Part shown: one piece after another, positions 33,419 through 46,474 of the stretch | Position numbering within the stretch: position 1 is the first letter of the stretch | Layout: every line of letters starts with the position of its first letter | From: Catonia carolina | Lineage: Eukaryota > Arthropoda > Insecta > Hemiptera > Achilidae | DNA length: 64,000 nucleotides | Direction: 5' to 3' | Assembly: GCA_035578175.1 (NCBI GenBank) | Contig: JAQMRL010000005.1 | Location: forward strand, 51,751,722 to 51,815,721 | The notes under the pieces: generated by a model | Seen by the model: only the letters and a program-made list of their open reading frames with translations | Database searches by the model: none | Told to the model about the DNA's origin: nothing | Position numbers and translations under genes: made by a program

Positions 33419-36026
33419 AAAAAAAACATTTTGTCTTAAAGAGCTCAGCAAATGTAATGATTGAAGAAAGTTGATTTCAATTCTTTAACGCCGTAATAAA
33501 AAAATTGTTTATTGTATTGTAACGTATCCCTAATTTCGGAATTACACGGCTAATCTCAAAAAAATCTTTTATTTTCAACCTGATCGGTACAAAAGTATAA
33601 ATACCAGATCGAATAATGCTAACATCTGGAACGTTTGAAAAACCACAAAAATAAAAATAAACTAATTATATTAAATCAAAATGTATCGGATCACAAAATA
33701 CATAAAATTATTTATAAAATGAAAACATAACATTTAAGGTAACTATAAAAATAAAATAAAAACCGCGCGACACGAAAGGAAGCAGTATTTCAAATTTAAA
33801 TTAAAAATTCATGATTAAAACGCATCAACTAATAAATAAACAGCAAAAAAAGACGAAGAAGAAATGCCATTAAAAATAAACAACATGAAATAAATAAATA
33901 AATAAATTAGAAAAAGAGTTAAAAAACACAACGGGCCACTTGAGTAGCGATCGTCATTAAAACTCTTATGAATTTTCAAAACGATGATCGTCTCATTAAA
34001 AATTACTTCAGTTCCAATCAATACCTGGTTACTTTTTCTTTAGCTTCTTTCAGACTCGGTGCAGAGACTATTAATACTATGTTTAAAATAAGAAGCAATA
34101 AATCTTTATATACCTTTCTTGTATATACAAGAAACAGCAGCTGTTAAAGAAAATTAAAATTCCCAACTGAATTTAAAATTAGTTTAACATGAACCGAGTC
34201 AAATTAAATTATCGAAACGTATAAAACTTACTTCTTCATTATTCTCTTTTTAGTCTTTACAGGAAAAAAGTAATAATTAAAAAGCAATCCGTCTGTTAAT
34301 CCTGCGCACGTTGCAAACGTGAATTAATTTTTACCACGGGCACACGCATGAAAGATCGCATCGATAAATAATAAATAATGACCGAACGTTAATTAACGAA
34401 TTTTATTTATTAATTAATTAAAACCACACTGGTGGTCGTTTGGGGAAATGCCTATGAACCCACAGATCACAGTTCGATCCCTGGTCACGTTTATTAATAT
34501 TTGTACACTTTCCTTACAGCAAGAAATTTCGTCAGTTCGACCATATGTTACGAACACAAGTTTAAAGGGACACTGTAGGCCTACTTCGTATCCCGCAAAT
34601 GTTAAATCTCTTATATTTAGGTACATTTTTCTTAGAATTAGTAAATGCTAGAGAAACAAAACTTTACTCACTTAACAGTTATCGTATTTCTCTAAAAACT
34701 GGCTTTTTTATTTCAATTTATTCTGTTGGAACGAGATTTACGTACGTTTAAAATTCAAAATTTTCACAAACATTATTTGTACGGAATTATTTTCGTTTTT
34801 ATTTATCTGTTTATTGAGAAAGAAAAAAATACTTATTAATAAAATAAATATTAGTTTGTTCAAAATAAACTGCTCTACATAAAGAAGAGAATTACTTTAA
34901 ACAAATACATTTTTTTGAAGGTCGTCTTCCTCTAAAAATTACCAAAAATAGAAGCCATCGATCTCAAAATCTTATTCATTACCGCCAAAGTTCGGCCGAG
35001 ATTTTTCCAAAGATAAAGTAGGCTAATGACTCAAAAAATTCATACGAATATTCACCGTCGTACTTCAAGGTTGAAATAAAAAGTCCAGAGGCAAAATGTA
35101 AAAAAGTTCTGTACACACAATTATTCTTTCGACATGAATAGCGTGTTTTCCATATCAATTCTACAATAAAAAACTAACTAATTAAACCTAAATAACTCAT
35201 TCTGTTAAATTTAAAAATTAATAAAACTCATGCAATTTATTAGATAAGAAAAAAATTAAATTTAAATTACCATCAGTTTCACCAACTGGTCGATATTGTT
35301 TCAATGTCACATACCTGCAACAATGAAAGAGAAAACTATATAAAAAAAACCATTGCACAACATTTAAGAAATTTATTAAAGTAAAATCATATAGTTTGAT
35401 TCCACACAATTCTCATACAAACGAACAAAAAATTAGACATAACTAGAGATACCACACACCAACAATTAAACGTTTTTTTTAACTAATTCACTTCACAACT
35501 GTTTGCACAACACTGACTTTATAAAAGAGCATCCGCTATTTATAAGAATTAACCGACGAATCTTCTCAAAGGCTAAAGAACACAATAGAACATTGCGTTA
35601 TATACTAGAAACAGACCAAGAGAGAGTAAGCTAGCGGCGTCCGGAAAGTAATAAATTACAATGTAAAAACTCACTCATACAAAAGCCGCATAAACAAAAC
35701 ACCATCACACAGCCGACTTATATCAGGATATTACCGTTTTATTACAATTTTCGTGCAATTGCATTCCTCATTATTACGAGTATAATATTAATTTTTCGTT
35801 AATATTACTTTGACAAGAAACCAAATTAAATTGAAATACAGTAGTCGCCACCACTTAACCCCTTCGATGGAAGCGATCTACATCCATATGCGGTACTTTC
35901 TCATTTCTAACTCCTAAGGAAATACACGCTAGTTGAATTTAAAATGACCAGGAAGTCAAAGATTAGTGATGACTGTTAGACAGTTATTGAAGGCTTCCGC
36001 ATACACACCTTTGTAATTTTTTTTTT
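33419..36026. other. 2.6 kb AT-rich DNA without recognised gene
   Basis: A tRNA-box-B-like string (cagttcgatccctgg) at 34469-34483 lacks other tRNA features. No other signal. Confidence 0.4.
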
Positions 36027-36964
36027 AAAATCTGGTGTGAAACGCTCACACGACTTTCTCTTGCCAACGAAAATAATGAACAATATAACCAAACCAAATA
36101 TTAGTAATAAAACATTAGAAATAAAAAAAATCTCAAAAAACACAATCTCATTTTAATCATGAGTGAATGATGCAAAATGATAATCAACCTCAGGCTTAAT
36201 AATACGAAAAATCACTCTTTCACACTAAACTAGGCTCTGTAAAGAAAAATGCTCTAAATAAAAGTTGTAGATCTTTTAATTTCCTATAAATTTGATTATA
36301 TACACTTTTGTCGTAAAATGCATAGGCCTACTAAGGCCGAAATCTTAAAAAATCCATTTTTTTACAGATTTTCATGAAAAAAAATCAGAAAATCACTAAT
36401 TACCACTAAACTAGCGTTATACAAAAAACTGTTTCAAATAAGAGTTATAGATTTTTTTAATCGTCTGCAACTTTTATTATATAAATTTATGCTGTAAAAT
36501 GCATATTAAGGCCACAAACTTAAAAAAAAAACATTTTTTTCTACAAGAGAACAGCCTCCCCAAAGAATTTCAGCAGACATGACGCCTACCCTATCATGTA
36601 GAGTATAAAGAAATATAGTAACTGAAGCGATATTTAAAAAAATGGTAAAGCCGTTTTTGAGAAAATCGCAAAAAGTTAAAAATTACGCGAATAAACTACT
36701 ACTTCCGACTGACCAATTTTGATCAAAATGTTCGTATCGGGTCCTTTAGAGGAAGTTAAGTAACTTAAGTTTCAAGTTCGGAAGATGTTCCATTCTAGAG
36801 ATATTTGTTCACATATACACAGACAGACCAATCGCTAAAAACATGTTTTTTGGGTTCAAGGAGTCTGAAAACGTGTAGATCCGGTGAAACCTCAATTTCG
36901 AAAAATCGATATGAACACAATACTTTCCTTTCTATATATTCATGTAGGCAAGAGAAAGTAAAAA
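36027..36964 (-). mobile_element. HINE-like element, full length
   Basis: Hairpin gtgtga-aacgc-tcacac, then actttctcttgcc at 36053-36065, two tandem units (about 36180-36560), a nearly vanished microsatellite (cacatatacacagaca) and ggcaagagaaagt at 36947-36959. No coding sequence. Confidence 0.8.
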
Positions 36965-37720
36965 TAATATATAAAATAAAAACTGTAAAATTTTTTTTTA
37001 TCATTCCAGACTTCCTGCACAACTAAACCAACCAATGACGTGTCCAAATCAATCAATAAAAATATTACCAATCTATAATAACCTTAAACGAAAAGAAGAA
37101 TAATAATATTATTATTATTCAATAGAGAGTATGAATTTTAAATGAATTGTTACATTGGAACGAACGAAAAGTCATTGGTAGTAGTATCGATAACACGAAC
37201 AAAAACCCGGGTTTAAATAAAAGTAAAAGCAATAAAAGGGTGGTAGAAGAGAATTGACCCGAAAAAATTGAAATTACCCATCAATAACCGACAACAAACA
37301 ACGAGGGAACATTTATTAAAATGCATCAACGATCTAAGTCCACAACAAAGTAAACTGTAGGTTAATAAACTCTCCCATAATTCAACCTGTCATTCAATTA
37401 GACGTTATAATACCATACTACAAACTATAATTTTATTATCATTTGAACGACGTTTAAGTTCTTCCGTTATTCAGAAATAAAAAATAATAATATAAAAAAA
37501 ATAATAACAACAAGCTTAAATTTATAAATTACTCTCAGTTAAACATTACTTCAATAATTACATATAATAATAGAACGACTAAGTATTTTTATCTTTAATT
37601 ATCCCATTATAAATGCAGGTCTAACATGAAATTACAAAAGACCTTCCAGTTCCAAGACTATAAATAATAGTTCTGTTTCTTCTCTCGGTCAAATAAATTA
37701 TAGAATATATATATTTTTTT
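36965..37720. other. AT-rich stretch without recognised gene
   Basis: Nothing identified. Confidence 0.4.
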
Positions 37721-38660
37721 AAATCTGGTGTGAAACACTCACACAACTTTCTTTTGCCAGTGCAAATAATTAACAATATAACTTAACATTAGTAATAAAA
37801 CATTAAAATGAAAAAAAAAATCAATTCAAAAAACAACCTTTTTTAATCATGAGTGAAAGACGCAAAATGAAAATCAACCTCAGTTGGGCTTAAAAATACC
37901 GAAATTCTCTCTTTCACGCTAAAGTAGGCACTGTAGAGAAAACTGCTCTAATTAAAAGTCGTAGATCTTTCAATTTTCTATAAATTTGGTTATATACACT
38001 GTTGTAATATACATGCTAAGGCTGAAATCTTAAAAAAATTATATTTTTTACACGTTTTCGTGAGAAAAAAACAGAAAATTTCTAATCACCGCTGAACTAA
38101 GCATTATACAAAAAAAGTTTGAAATAAAAGTTGTAGGATTTTAAATTCTCTACAACTTGTATTATATACATTTTTGCGCTAAATGCATATTAAAGCCGCA
38201 ATCTTAAAAAAAAACAATTTTTTTTCGTCAAAACAGCCTCTCCAAGAATTTTAGAAAACATGGTGCCTACTTTATCTTGTAGGGCATAGAAAATTTAGTA
38301 AATGAAGCGATTTAAAAAAAAATCGTAGGACCCGTTTTAGAGAAAATCGCAAAAAAGTGAAAAATGACACGAATAAACTACTACTTTCGGTTGACCGATT
38401 TTGATGAAAAGTGTTCGTGTCGGGTCCAGTAGTAGTATGTAACTTAAGTTTCACGTTTCAAATTCGTACGATGTTCCGTTCTTGAGATACTCTGTTCACA
38501 CAGACGCGCACACACACACAGACCAATCGCTAAACACATGGTTTTTTGGGTTTAGGGGGACTGAAAACGTGTAGATCCGGTGAAAACTCGATTTCAAAAA
38601 ATCGACATGAAAACAATACTTTCCTTCCTATATATTCATATAGGCAAGAGAAAGTAAAAA
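37721..38660 (-). mobile_element. HINE-like element, full length
   Basis: Starts 'aaatctggtgtgaaacac', carries the subterminal repeat actttcttttgcc, a short CA tract (about 38500-38520) and ends ggcaagagaaagt (38643-38655). The arrangement is the same as at 12.7, 36.0 and 57.6 kb. Confidence 0.8.
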
Positions 38661-39404
38661 ATTACCATAAGGTGAATGAATTTCAGATTCTAGTCTAAAG
38701 TCAGTTCAATCAGTTTAAACAATGAAGTTTCAAACCAAATAAACCACCGATACGATCAATATATCAAATTGATAAATATTTTATACCAAATTAATAATGA
38801 TATTATTATTATTTGGGGATCGACCCATCCCCAAATTACAAGAACATACAACACAACTAAAATATACATAAATTTCCTTTAAACAGAAAAAACAAATTCA
38901 AATTTAATAAATAACAAAATGTAATTTCTATTTATAACAACGGATGAAATAATACAAACACCTGTGTTTTAATTTATGTGAATTGAGGTTAGTACTTATA
39001 ACGAATGAGTCCAAACCGATATCGAGTGTCGACGGGACGTAGGAGATGGGTCGAGGGTGAACAGTTTCAAGGGAGTTATTGCAAATACGTTGTTTACTAT
39101 AGAGCACTGGGAAATCGAATAATTTATAATACATATATACAGTTCGTTGACTGGATTTTGATAACCTTTTTTTGACCCAATTTTTTACATTGAACCGTCT
39201 ACCTTGTTAATTTATAAAGTAATACACCGATATTTATAAAAGGGAAAGAATTAATATTATCTCTATATAAATTTCCACCGGTTTTTATGATAGTTTTCTG
39301 TTAATACCCACGTTTGAATATGGCTGTATCGAAATTGGATCTCAACAAATTAAATTCATCGGGAAACCCGTCAACTATTAAATTTTGTGTGTATTATTTA
39401 TATT
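38661..39404. other. AT-rich stretch without recognised gene
   Basis: Nothing identified. Confidence 0.4.
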
Positions 39405-40325
39405 TATATCATCAGCCGAAAAAGGCTGGTTTGCATTTTTTAAAACTTTACAGTAAAACCCCGATTATCCAAAACCCGGTTATCCGAAATAGGTTTTTTA
39501 TTTTTCTGCAAATTGTGTAGGTAGAAGACGAATTACTACTGTACTCTATCTGGTAGGCAACGCTACGTGCACTAAAAGTCGTCAACTTTTAATGAATTTA
39601 AAGACATTAGCAAGTAAACGCGAATCAGTTGCTCCTGGTCGAAAGATCAGTAAAGATCGCACAACGGCTGTTTTCTGTGCGAATTTAACTGGTTCACATA
39701 AAATTCATAAAATACAAATAGTCAAACATTTAAAGCATTAGAAACAGCTTTAATTTGGTATGAAATGCAGCCTTAAGCAGATTTTTCTACTCTCCTGACG
39801 AAACGAGTCACGGATCTAGCAGCATTAAAGCGAAAGAACAATGTTAAACAACGCAAAATAAGCGAATTTTTTTAAAAACAATGAACTGCAAAAGGTAAAT
39901 AATTTTTAATTCTGATAACAACTGATAATATTTTATTTTACCGTATTTTTATTATTATTTATTAGGGTTCTGTACAAATTCACAATTTTCATTGTTTTTC
40001 CACAATTAAAACTGATATTTTTCACTACTAAGTATATTATTATTTTTATTATGGCCTTTCCAGAGTGTGATCGATTATCCGAAATTGTCATGCCCTAATT
40101 ATTATTTCGGATAATCCGTACTTTACTGTACTAAGTAAAACAAGGAATGAGAAGGTTTACAATTGCCTTCCTCACTGAGTTAAAAAGTATGCTTATTAGC
40201 ATACCAAGCCCTCTAAAAAAGCATATAATTTTCACCCTGCAAACAACACCTTTTCTTCATTCATTACAGGGTCTGGCTGTATAATGAAATTCATTACTCT
40301 CTGAGGAGATAATTCTGGTACGGCT
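39405..40325 (-). repeat. RepB copy interrupted by a pogo/Tigger-like element
   Basis: RepB sequence at 39405-39450 ('atcatcagccgaaaaaggct') stops at TA and resumes at 40129 ('tactaagtaaaacaagg'), running to about 40325. In uninterrupted copies the junction reads 'tttactaagtaaa', so the insertion point is exact. Confidence 0.85.
39451..40128 (-). mobile_element. Deleted pogo/Tigger-like transposon
   Basis: A 678 bp element with inverted ends cagtaaaaccccgattatcc / ggataatccgtactttactg and TA on both sides (39449-39450 and 40129-40130), inserted in a RepB copy. It keeps scraps of transposase on the plus strand: SVAPGRKISKDRTTAVFCAN (about 39620-39680), resembling the start of a DDE_1 domain, and a late KRKNNVKQRKISEFF-like string near 39830-39870. 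Most of the gene is missing and frames are broken, so it is non-autonomous. The transposase scraps read on the plus strand; the strand given is that of the host repeat. Confidence 0.82.
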
Positions 40326-40563
40326 AGTTTTAAAGCTTGGTTTTTGTTATTTTATTCGTATACATTACGAAACACGGGAATGTATTAGACTTTTTCTAAA
40401 AATTTGGAAACAAATTATGTACCCGTTTTTTAGTGGATTATTTACTTAGTCCATGTTTCAGATCATGTAACACAATGAATTTTAAGAGAAAATATATGGC
40501 GTTTTACAAAAGTGTTCCTGCATGTTTCCTAATTAATTTCAGCTAAAATCCAGCCTTTTATTA

Positions 40564-41163
40564 CAAAGGGTTACGGAATTACAGCGTTTTTTTTTCTCAA
40601 AAAAAATGCTTATTTTCGTTCCTGATGGACGTAACGAGTTAGAACCAACACTGTATCTTTTTAATTAATGAGGGAATGAAATTATACTACAAATAATTAT
40701 TTTAAATTTAACGGATTTTTCTAAAAACAAGATAGATATTAAAACGGACTTTATAAATTCAAAGCGGGCAGTGGGCTACGTTATGGTTGAGCGGGCAGTG
40801 ATGTGTCGTCTCATTGAACGCTCCGTTTCGTGTCGAACATGAGCCTGATACTGTGCAACTACACAAAATTGAAGGAGTCTCGTGTGGGTACTTTTACTCA
40901 GTTCAAAACCAGACTGCATAGTGTCCTTTGCTGCACGTCACAAACGTTAACACCTCACTGCCGAACGCACATTTTTAATGCAAGTTTTTTTAATATCTCT
41001 CATGCAACTGAAAAAAACCTTCAAATTTACAACCTTTATTTGTAGCGTAATTGCATCCCCTTATTAATTAAAAGGATATAGCAATGGTTTTAACTCGTTA
41101 CGTCCATCGGGAACGAAACTACCCATTTTTTCAAAAAAAACGCTTTAATTACTTAACCCTTTG
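40564..41163. mobile_element. 600 bp foldback element
   Basis: The arms at 40564-40705 and about 41035-41163 are inverted repeats: 'gttcctgatggacgtaacga' pairs with 'tcgttacgtccatcgggaac', and the ends are caaagggtta / taaccctttg. The 330 bp centre is less AT-rich (gcgggcagtgggctac, gagcgggcagtgatg) and contains a 71-codon frame with no recognised product. Confidence 0.85.
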
Positions 41164-41459
41164 GAACATTTAGGAAAATTAAGGAACAATTATGCCATTC
41201 ATCTAAGTTCTTTATCCATGAGTTTAGTTTGATCGCAGGTGGACATTTTATTGCAAGTTTGGTTAAATTCTTATGTTTTTAAAATGTTTTGTAATCAACT
41301 TAGTCTATTATTTTCGGTTTTTGTTTTAGGTAATTTACTAGTAGTTATAACTGTAAAAAATACTTTTTTGTAAAAAGTTTACAAAGGAAGTTTTATTATT
41401 TATAAACAATCAAATCCTGAAAAATCCCCTGGAATAATGTTACAATACTTTTTAATATA
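41164..41459. other. Short AT-rich stretch
   Basis: Nothing identified. Confidence 0.35.
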
Positions 41460-42418
41460 TGCCAATAACAGACAGGTGGAGTGTTAAATTATTTGCACTC
41501 GATCTGCTAGTTCCAGGGCAGCAAAAAAATGGTTCTTTTTCTTATGACTTTTTCTCACATGGTCAGCCAGTTATATGACTGAATCATTTAAGAATAAAAG
41601 AGGTAGAGGTGTAAAGACACTAGTCCAAGTTAACTCCTCCGAGATTAATGAATTTAATTATACAGCCAGAGAGCACTCTTCACGCTGAACAAATTCTGTA
41701 AAGAATATAAGTTGACAGTTGGGACGACCACGACAATGGTAATGATATTCAGGGGGAAGGAGCCAGTCAGAAGCAAAATTATTATAGATATTAATAGCAT
41801 AAATAGATAATAAACACCTTGAAAAATAGCACCAGCAAAAACACAAGGGTAGGATTTTATAAAACAATAGCAGTTGCGACCCTATTCTATGGCAGTGAAA
41901 CTTGGGTGCTATTAAAGCGACAGGAGAGTAGATTGCAAGCATCTGAAATGAAATTTTTTCGACATACGTATGGGTGTAGTAGACAAGATCGTTACAGGAA
42001 TACCGAGATAAGGAAAGAACTCAACATCTGTATAAACGACAAGGTATCTAAGAACAGAATGCAGCGGTTAGAACATGTGAACAGAACGAGGGAGAATAGG
42101 ATACGTACGCAGATACTGGGCTATAATCCGGAGGGCAGGAGAGAACGAGGACGCCCGAGAAAGAGATGGGCAGATTTGAGAGGGTCGGAACAGGCAGAGA
42201 TGCCTAATCCTTGGAACAGGCAAAAGAAGAAGAAGATTATACAGCCAGACCCTGTGGTGAATGAAATGAAGGTGTCATTTGCACAATGGAAAGAAGATGC
42301 TTTTCGGAAGGGCCACGAGATAAGCATATGTTTTTCGTCAGTGAGGAAGGCAATTGTAAACTACTTACTCCTCCTAGAGGTTCAAACCAGCCTTTCAAAT
42401 GATGACTTAAACAACAAC
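41460..42418 (+). repeat. RepB copy interrupted by LINE-1
   Basis: RepB runs from 'gccaataacagacaggtgg' to 'tatacagccaga' (41670) and resumes at 42236 'attatacagccagaccctg' to 'gatgacttaaacaacaac'. The break lies in the segment where other copies carry the small internal frame. Confidence 0.88.
41671..42235 (+). pseudogene. LINE-1 copy, 5'-truncated, with 14 bp target duplication
   Basis: Flanked by attatacagccaga at 41657-41670 and 42236-42249. The main frame reads VGFYKTIAVATLFYGSETWV, KFFRHTYGCSRQDRYRN and GRPRKRWADLRGSEQAE, the C-terminal part of the LINE-1 polymerase. The catalytic FADD region is lost and an internal deletion joins it to an earlier fragment. The 3' end is 'cctaatccttgg' followed by an AAG-rich tail. 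A 218-codon frame runs from the LINE into flanking RepB and is a chimera. Confidence 0.9.
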
Positions 42419-43304
42419 TTTGTAATAAATTGTAGTATTACCAGATGCGTTCCGCATGAGCAAATAATTTTATAATAATTTCTTAAAAACCTAACTAAAT
42501 CCCCTCTTATTAAAACAATAATAATAATCAAAAATAGACCAAATAAAAATGTTTTATCGGCCATTCACATCTTATTACTTAATTTGTTTTATTATTAACA
42601 TAAAACTAATCCAATTGTTTATTATACAGTTGATATACGGCTTAATTTTGTTCGTTTATGGACCAATTATTTTGTTTGCTTTTAACTGCGTATATAATTT
42701 TTATTACTATTTTTAAAATAAAAACAACGAAGACAAACATTGAGTTAAAGATTAACGTACTGTATATTCGATTATATAACAATAACCCGTTTGAGGGAAA
42801 ATAAAAGGAACGTTTATTAGATACGCGTTGGTTAATAAGCCTATATTCCACCGAATTCTTTGAAACGAATAAAAAAAACTTAATTATTTTAATGTTATAA
42901 TCATTTAATTATACAGCAATATATTACAGAATGTGGTATTATACAGAGTGTATATTGAATCTTAAAATATACTAACTAGTTTTTTTTAATGATAACTACT
43001 CGGTAGTTAATTATGTTAAGCGTTAGATTTTATTGCGTTGAATTTACTATTTCAACACACCAGAAAAGTAGACATAAAATTTAAAACTAATAAAATGACA
43101 GTGAAACTGAATTCGATTTCAATCTCTTTCATAATGTACAATCTAACATTAAAACGATTTAAATTCAGAGCGAACGTTAACCTCAAATGGATATTTCCAT
43201 CGTTACCTCATTACTATCGTTTCAAAATACACTTGTCCACTCCATACACGGAACACTCTGTTGATTTTCAAAAAACTCGATAAACAAGTAATCAACTTGT
43301 GTAA
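42419..43304. other. AT-rich stretch without recognised gene
   Basis: Nothing identified. Confidence 0.4.
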
Positions 43305-43482
43305 TTCCCTAAAGGGGTGGTTTAATGGTAAAATCGTCACCGCGAGTCAGCTGATTTTCGGAGACGAAGGTTCCGTGGTTCAAATCCTAGTACAGGGAAG
43401 ATTACATTTATACGGATTTGAATACTAGACAGTGGTTACCGGTGTACTTTAATAGTTGGAGTTTAATTAATCACACCCTATA
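43305..43482 (+). repeat. SINE-1, 3'-truncated
   Basis: Head with 'ggtttaatggtaaaatcgtc' (box A region), the 'tcagctgattttcggagac' segment and box B 'ggttcaaatcc' (43379-43389). The body stops after 'ggagtttaattaatcacac'. Unlike the copy at 16.3 kb this one lacks the tail half. Confidence 0.78.
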
Positions 43483-44395
43483 TATCTATATAGCGCAATA
43501 GAAATTACAAGAAAAATAAGAAAAATACAAAAATTACTGATCAATGTTAAAATGTAAATTAAATAAACAGTATCAGGTGAACCGATTAATAGGCTTATAT
43601 TTAAATAAATATTAATAAGATTTCATTTGTACATAATTGACATAAAAAAAAAATTCTTGGTATTACTAAAGAAAATTTACTCCCCCTAATGGAACGTAGG
43701 GTTAAAAGAGTTAAACTAATATCCTTAGTTTGCTTTGAAAAACAATTAAACTTGTTTTTTTTAAAAAGGTTTATACCATTTTAATTTGAAGAAATAAATT
43801 CTATTAGGGTAGTTTTTTTAACTTTCCGCTTCAAGTTACAACATTATTTTAAATTAAGGTCTGCGGTTTTTCATGGGCGGTGACATATGGATGAACGCCA
43901 AATTGCGGAACTACTAGCTATAATGTACATAAAACTAACAGGTTCATCAACACGTTTAAACAAGAAATAAATTAGCTATTTAATTCCACTTACATTTAGT
44001 GAGAGAACAACTAAATCAAAGTTTAAATGTTTTTACTTTTTACAATGTTTAGAAAAAACCCATTTCATTGTTTTTGTTAAAATAGCACATTAAAATTTAA
44101 ATCATTACATCAAAATTCACAATGGTATACGGTTGTTATTACTAATGAATACTGCTTTATAAATCTAAACGATATTCTAATATTTCGTACACATATCGCA
44201 CGTCCCGAAAAACACGGTCGCAAGTCAAAAAATATGAATTTGTCAGGGGAGTTAGGACACAACCAAAAATCAATTATAAGAAAACAAAGGTAATAGTCAT
44301 TCGTAAAAACATTTTTTCCCTTAATGATTATTTGGATATTAAAATGAAGAATGAAGTAATTGAAGTTCATCTTCAGGAAGTTTAACAATTAATTA
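43483..44395. other. AT-rich stretch without recognised gene
   Basis: Nothing identified. Confidence 0.4.
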
Positions 44396-44407
44396 ATTAG
44401 GAACTTC

Positions 44408-44868
44408 TTCTTTTTCTGCCTATCAAGGATTAGGCATCTCTGCCTGTTCCGAACCTCTCGAATATGCCAACTCTTTCTCTTGCGTCCTCGTTCTCTCTAT
44501 CCCTCAGGTTTATAGCCTAGTGTTTGCTTAGTGTTTCCTTTCCTCCCTCATTTTGTTCACATGTTCCAACCAGTGCATTTTGTTCTGAGATACCCAGTCG
44601 TTTATAGAGAAGATGTTGAGTTCTTTCCTTATCTCGGTATTCCTGTAAAAAATCTACTCTACTAAACCCATACGTATGTCGACGAAATTTCATTTCAGAT
44701 GTTTGCAACCTACTCTCATCTCGCTTCAATAGCACCCAAAGTTCACTGCCACAGAGTAGGGTCGGCACTGCTATTGTTTTATAAAATTTCACCCTCTTTG
44801 TTTTTGTGGGTGTTATTTTTTAAGGTTCGGTGGATAGTTCCGCATATTTGCTGAAATTGGTGCATCTT
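44408..44868 (-). pseudogene. LINE-1 copy, 5'-truncated, with 12 bp target duplication
   Basis: Flanked by attaggaacttc at 44396-44407 and 44869-44880. The minus-strand frame (44517-44792) reads FYKTIAVPTLLCGSELWVLL and EMKFRRHTYGFSR. Downstream, the RPRKRWADL-type segment is degraded. The 3' end on this strand is 'gcctaatccttgataggcag' plus an AAG-rich tail, as in the copies at 1.45 and 42.2 kb. Confidence 0.9.
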
Positions 44869-44880
44869 ATTAGGAACTTC

Positions 44881-45940
44881 AATAATTAATACGAGGTTTT
44901 TAATGTATACGGCAGGTTATTCTACACTTGATAGACGACGGAATACAGCCATAAAAAAAAACTAAATTTACACAAACGAAAAAATTTACTCATTACAAAA
45001 TATTACTCGTTTCGGTTTTTCGCAACAAAAAGAGATGAAATAAAACAACGTATCAAACATTTCATGTAAAACGCATTAATAAAACAATAAAAAAACCAAA
45101 TATAAAGAGAAGACGATACAAAAAACAATAAAAATTAACAACTAACATGATTGTATCATATGCGATATGCAACAAGATTTCCCACAAGCGATTCAAAAAT
45201 TCACACGTGAATCTGGTTAAAACAAAATAAAAACCAACAAAATACTAGCCTACGTAGACTAGAATTTTATTCGGAAATATTCTTTTTAAGTTTTTTTTTT
45301 ATTAACTACGTAATAATAATAATATCTTTTAATAATTACTCCATTCGTTTGAAGTTATTAATAATTCATTTAGTACTTTTTTAAAGTAACATTATATAGA
45401 AGCGGCTGTCATTTCTTCATTTTTTTTATTAGTAAGTTATTTCTTTTCTGTGAGGATTAACATCTGTTCATTTTGGAGGTTATAAAATTATTTAATATTC
45501 CATCATATCATGAAGATCTCTGTTACAGACAGAAGTATAAAGAAATTACACAATAATACTACAAGTCCGAAATATATTTACATCTATTATTTAAACAAGA
45601 TAGATAAGTTACAAAATATCATAATTAATTCAAAAATGTAATAGGAATAATCTAAACGGTTATGTGTTGAAAGATCTTTGGATATCAACTGCTTAAGTTA
45701 TTTTCCCAACGGTTATTTTCAAGGAGCATACCCAAAAGTTAAATTTTACAAAAAAAAATTTACATGTCTACGAATTGGGGATTCCAGACTCACACTCGAA
45801 TATTTACTTCATAAGATTGATACACCGTTGTTTTTGCAACGATACTATATTAACAATAAAACATTTATTCAAACAATGAATACGATTACGTAATCTACAG
45901 AACCACGGTAACTTTACTAGATTGAAGGGATCATCAACAA
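44881..45940. other. AT-rich stretch without recognised gene
   Basis: Nothing identified. Confidence 0.4.
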
Positions 45941-46035
45941 TGTGCGCAGTGACAAGCCCCGCCCTCTGACGTCACTGGTCACCAGCGACAACCGACGCAC
46001 GATACGTACGTACCGCGTCGACTGTGATGTTTACT
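45941..46035 (+). other. GC-rich block upstream of THAP remnant
   Basis: Locally GC- and CpG-rich (gccccgccctctgacgtcac, cgcacgatacgtacgtaccg) and contains a CRE-like tgacgtca. It lies about 40 bp before the THAP-like reading frame and could be the old promoter or 5' UTR. The promoter role is inferred from position and composition. Confidence 0.35.
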
Positions 46036-46474
46036 AGTCTTAATAAGGTCCGTAATACTTTATTAGTATTTAATAATGGTGTGTTGAGCGATTCCCGGTT
46101 GTTCTAATCACGATAGACACCAACGAGTTGCGCATTATAAATTTGATCGTTTTCCATTTTCCAAAAGCCATTGAAACTAGATTAAAGTGAATAAATGCTT
46201 GCAAGTGGGTCAATTCATTTTTTGCTGATAGTGGTCGCGTGTGTTTAGTACATTTCGACAAATCCGGATTACGTACGCGATTTAAAGTTCAAGTTGCTAC
46301 ATCTTCCATTAAAACGTGTCTTAAAGAAAAATTCGGTCCCTCATTTAAATTTGCCCATTTATTGTGCCGTTCTACGTCCGATAAACCCGACTTGCAGTGA
46401 ACGTAAAAATGGAGCAGAAAAGCTATACGCTTGTAAGGCAGTTTATGATATTTTAAAAACTCATCATCCAATTA

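Noticed and set aside
33815..35409. Several 60-75 codon frames
   Set aside because: Low-complexity or AT-driven frames without start context, domain or repetition.
41157..41166. piggyBac end (TTAACCCTTTGG)
   Set aside because: TTAA and CCCTTT occur, but the inverted partner at 40564 shows that this is the outer end of a foldback in the opposite sense, and no transposase was seen.
41819..42475. 218-codon plus-strand frame read as one protein
   Set aside because: Only the first two thirds are LINE-1 polymerase; the rest crosses the target duplication into RepB.
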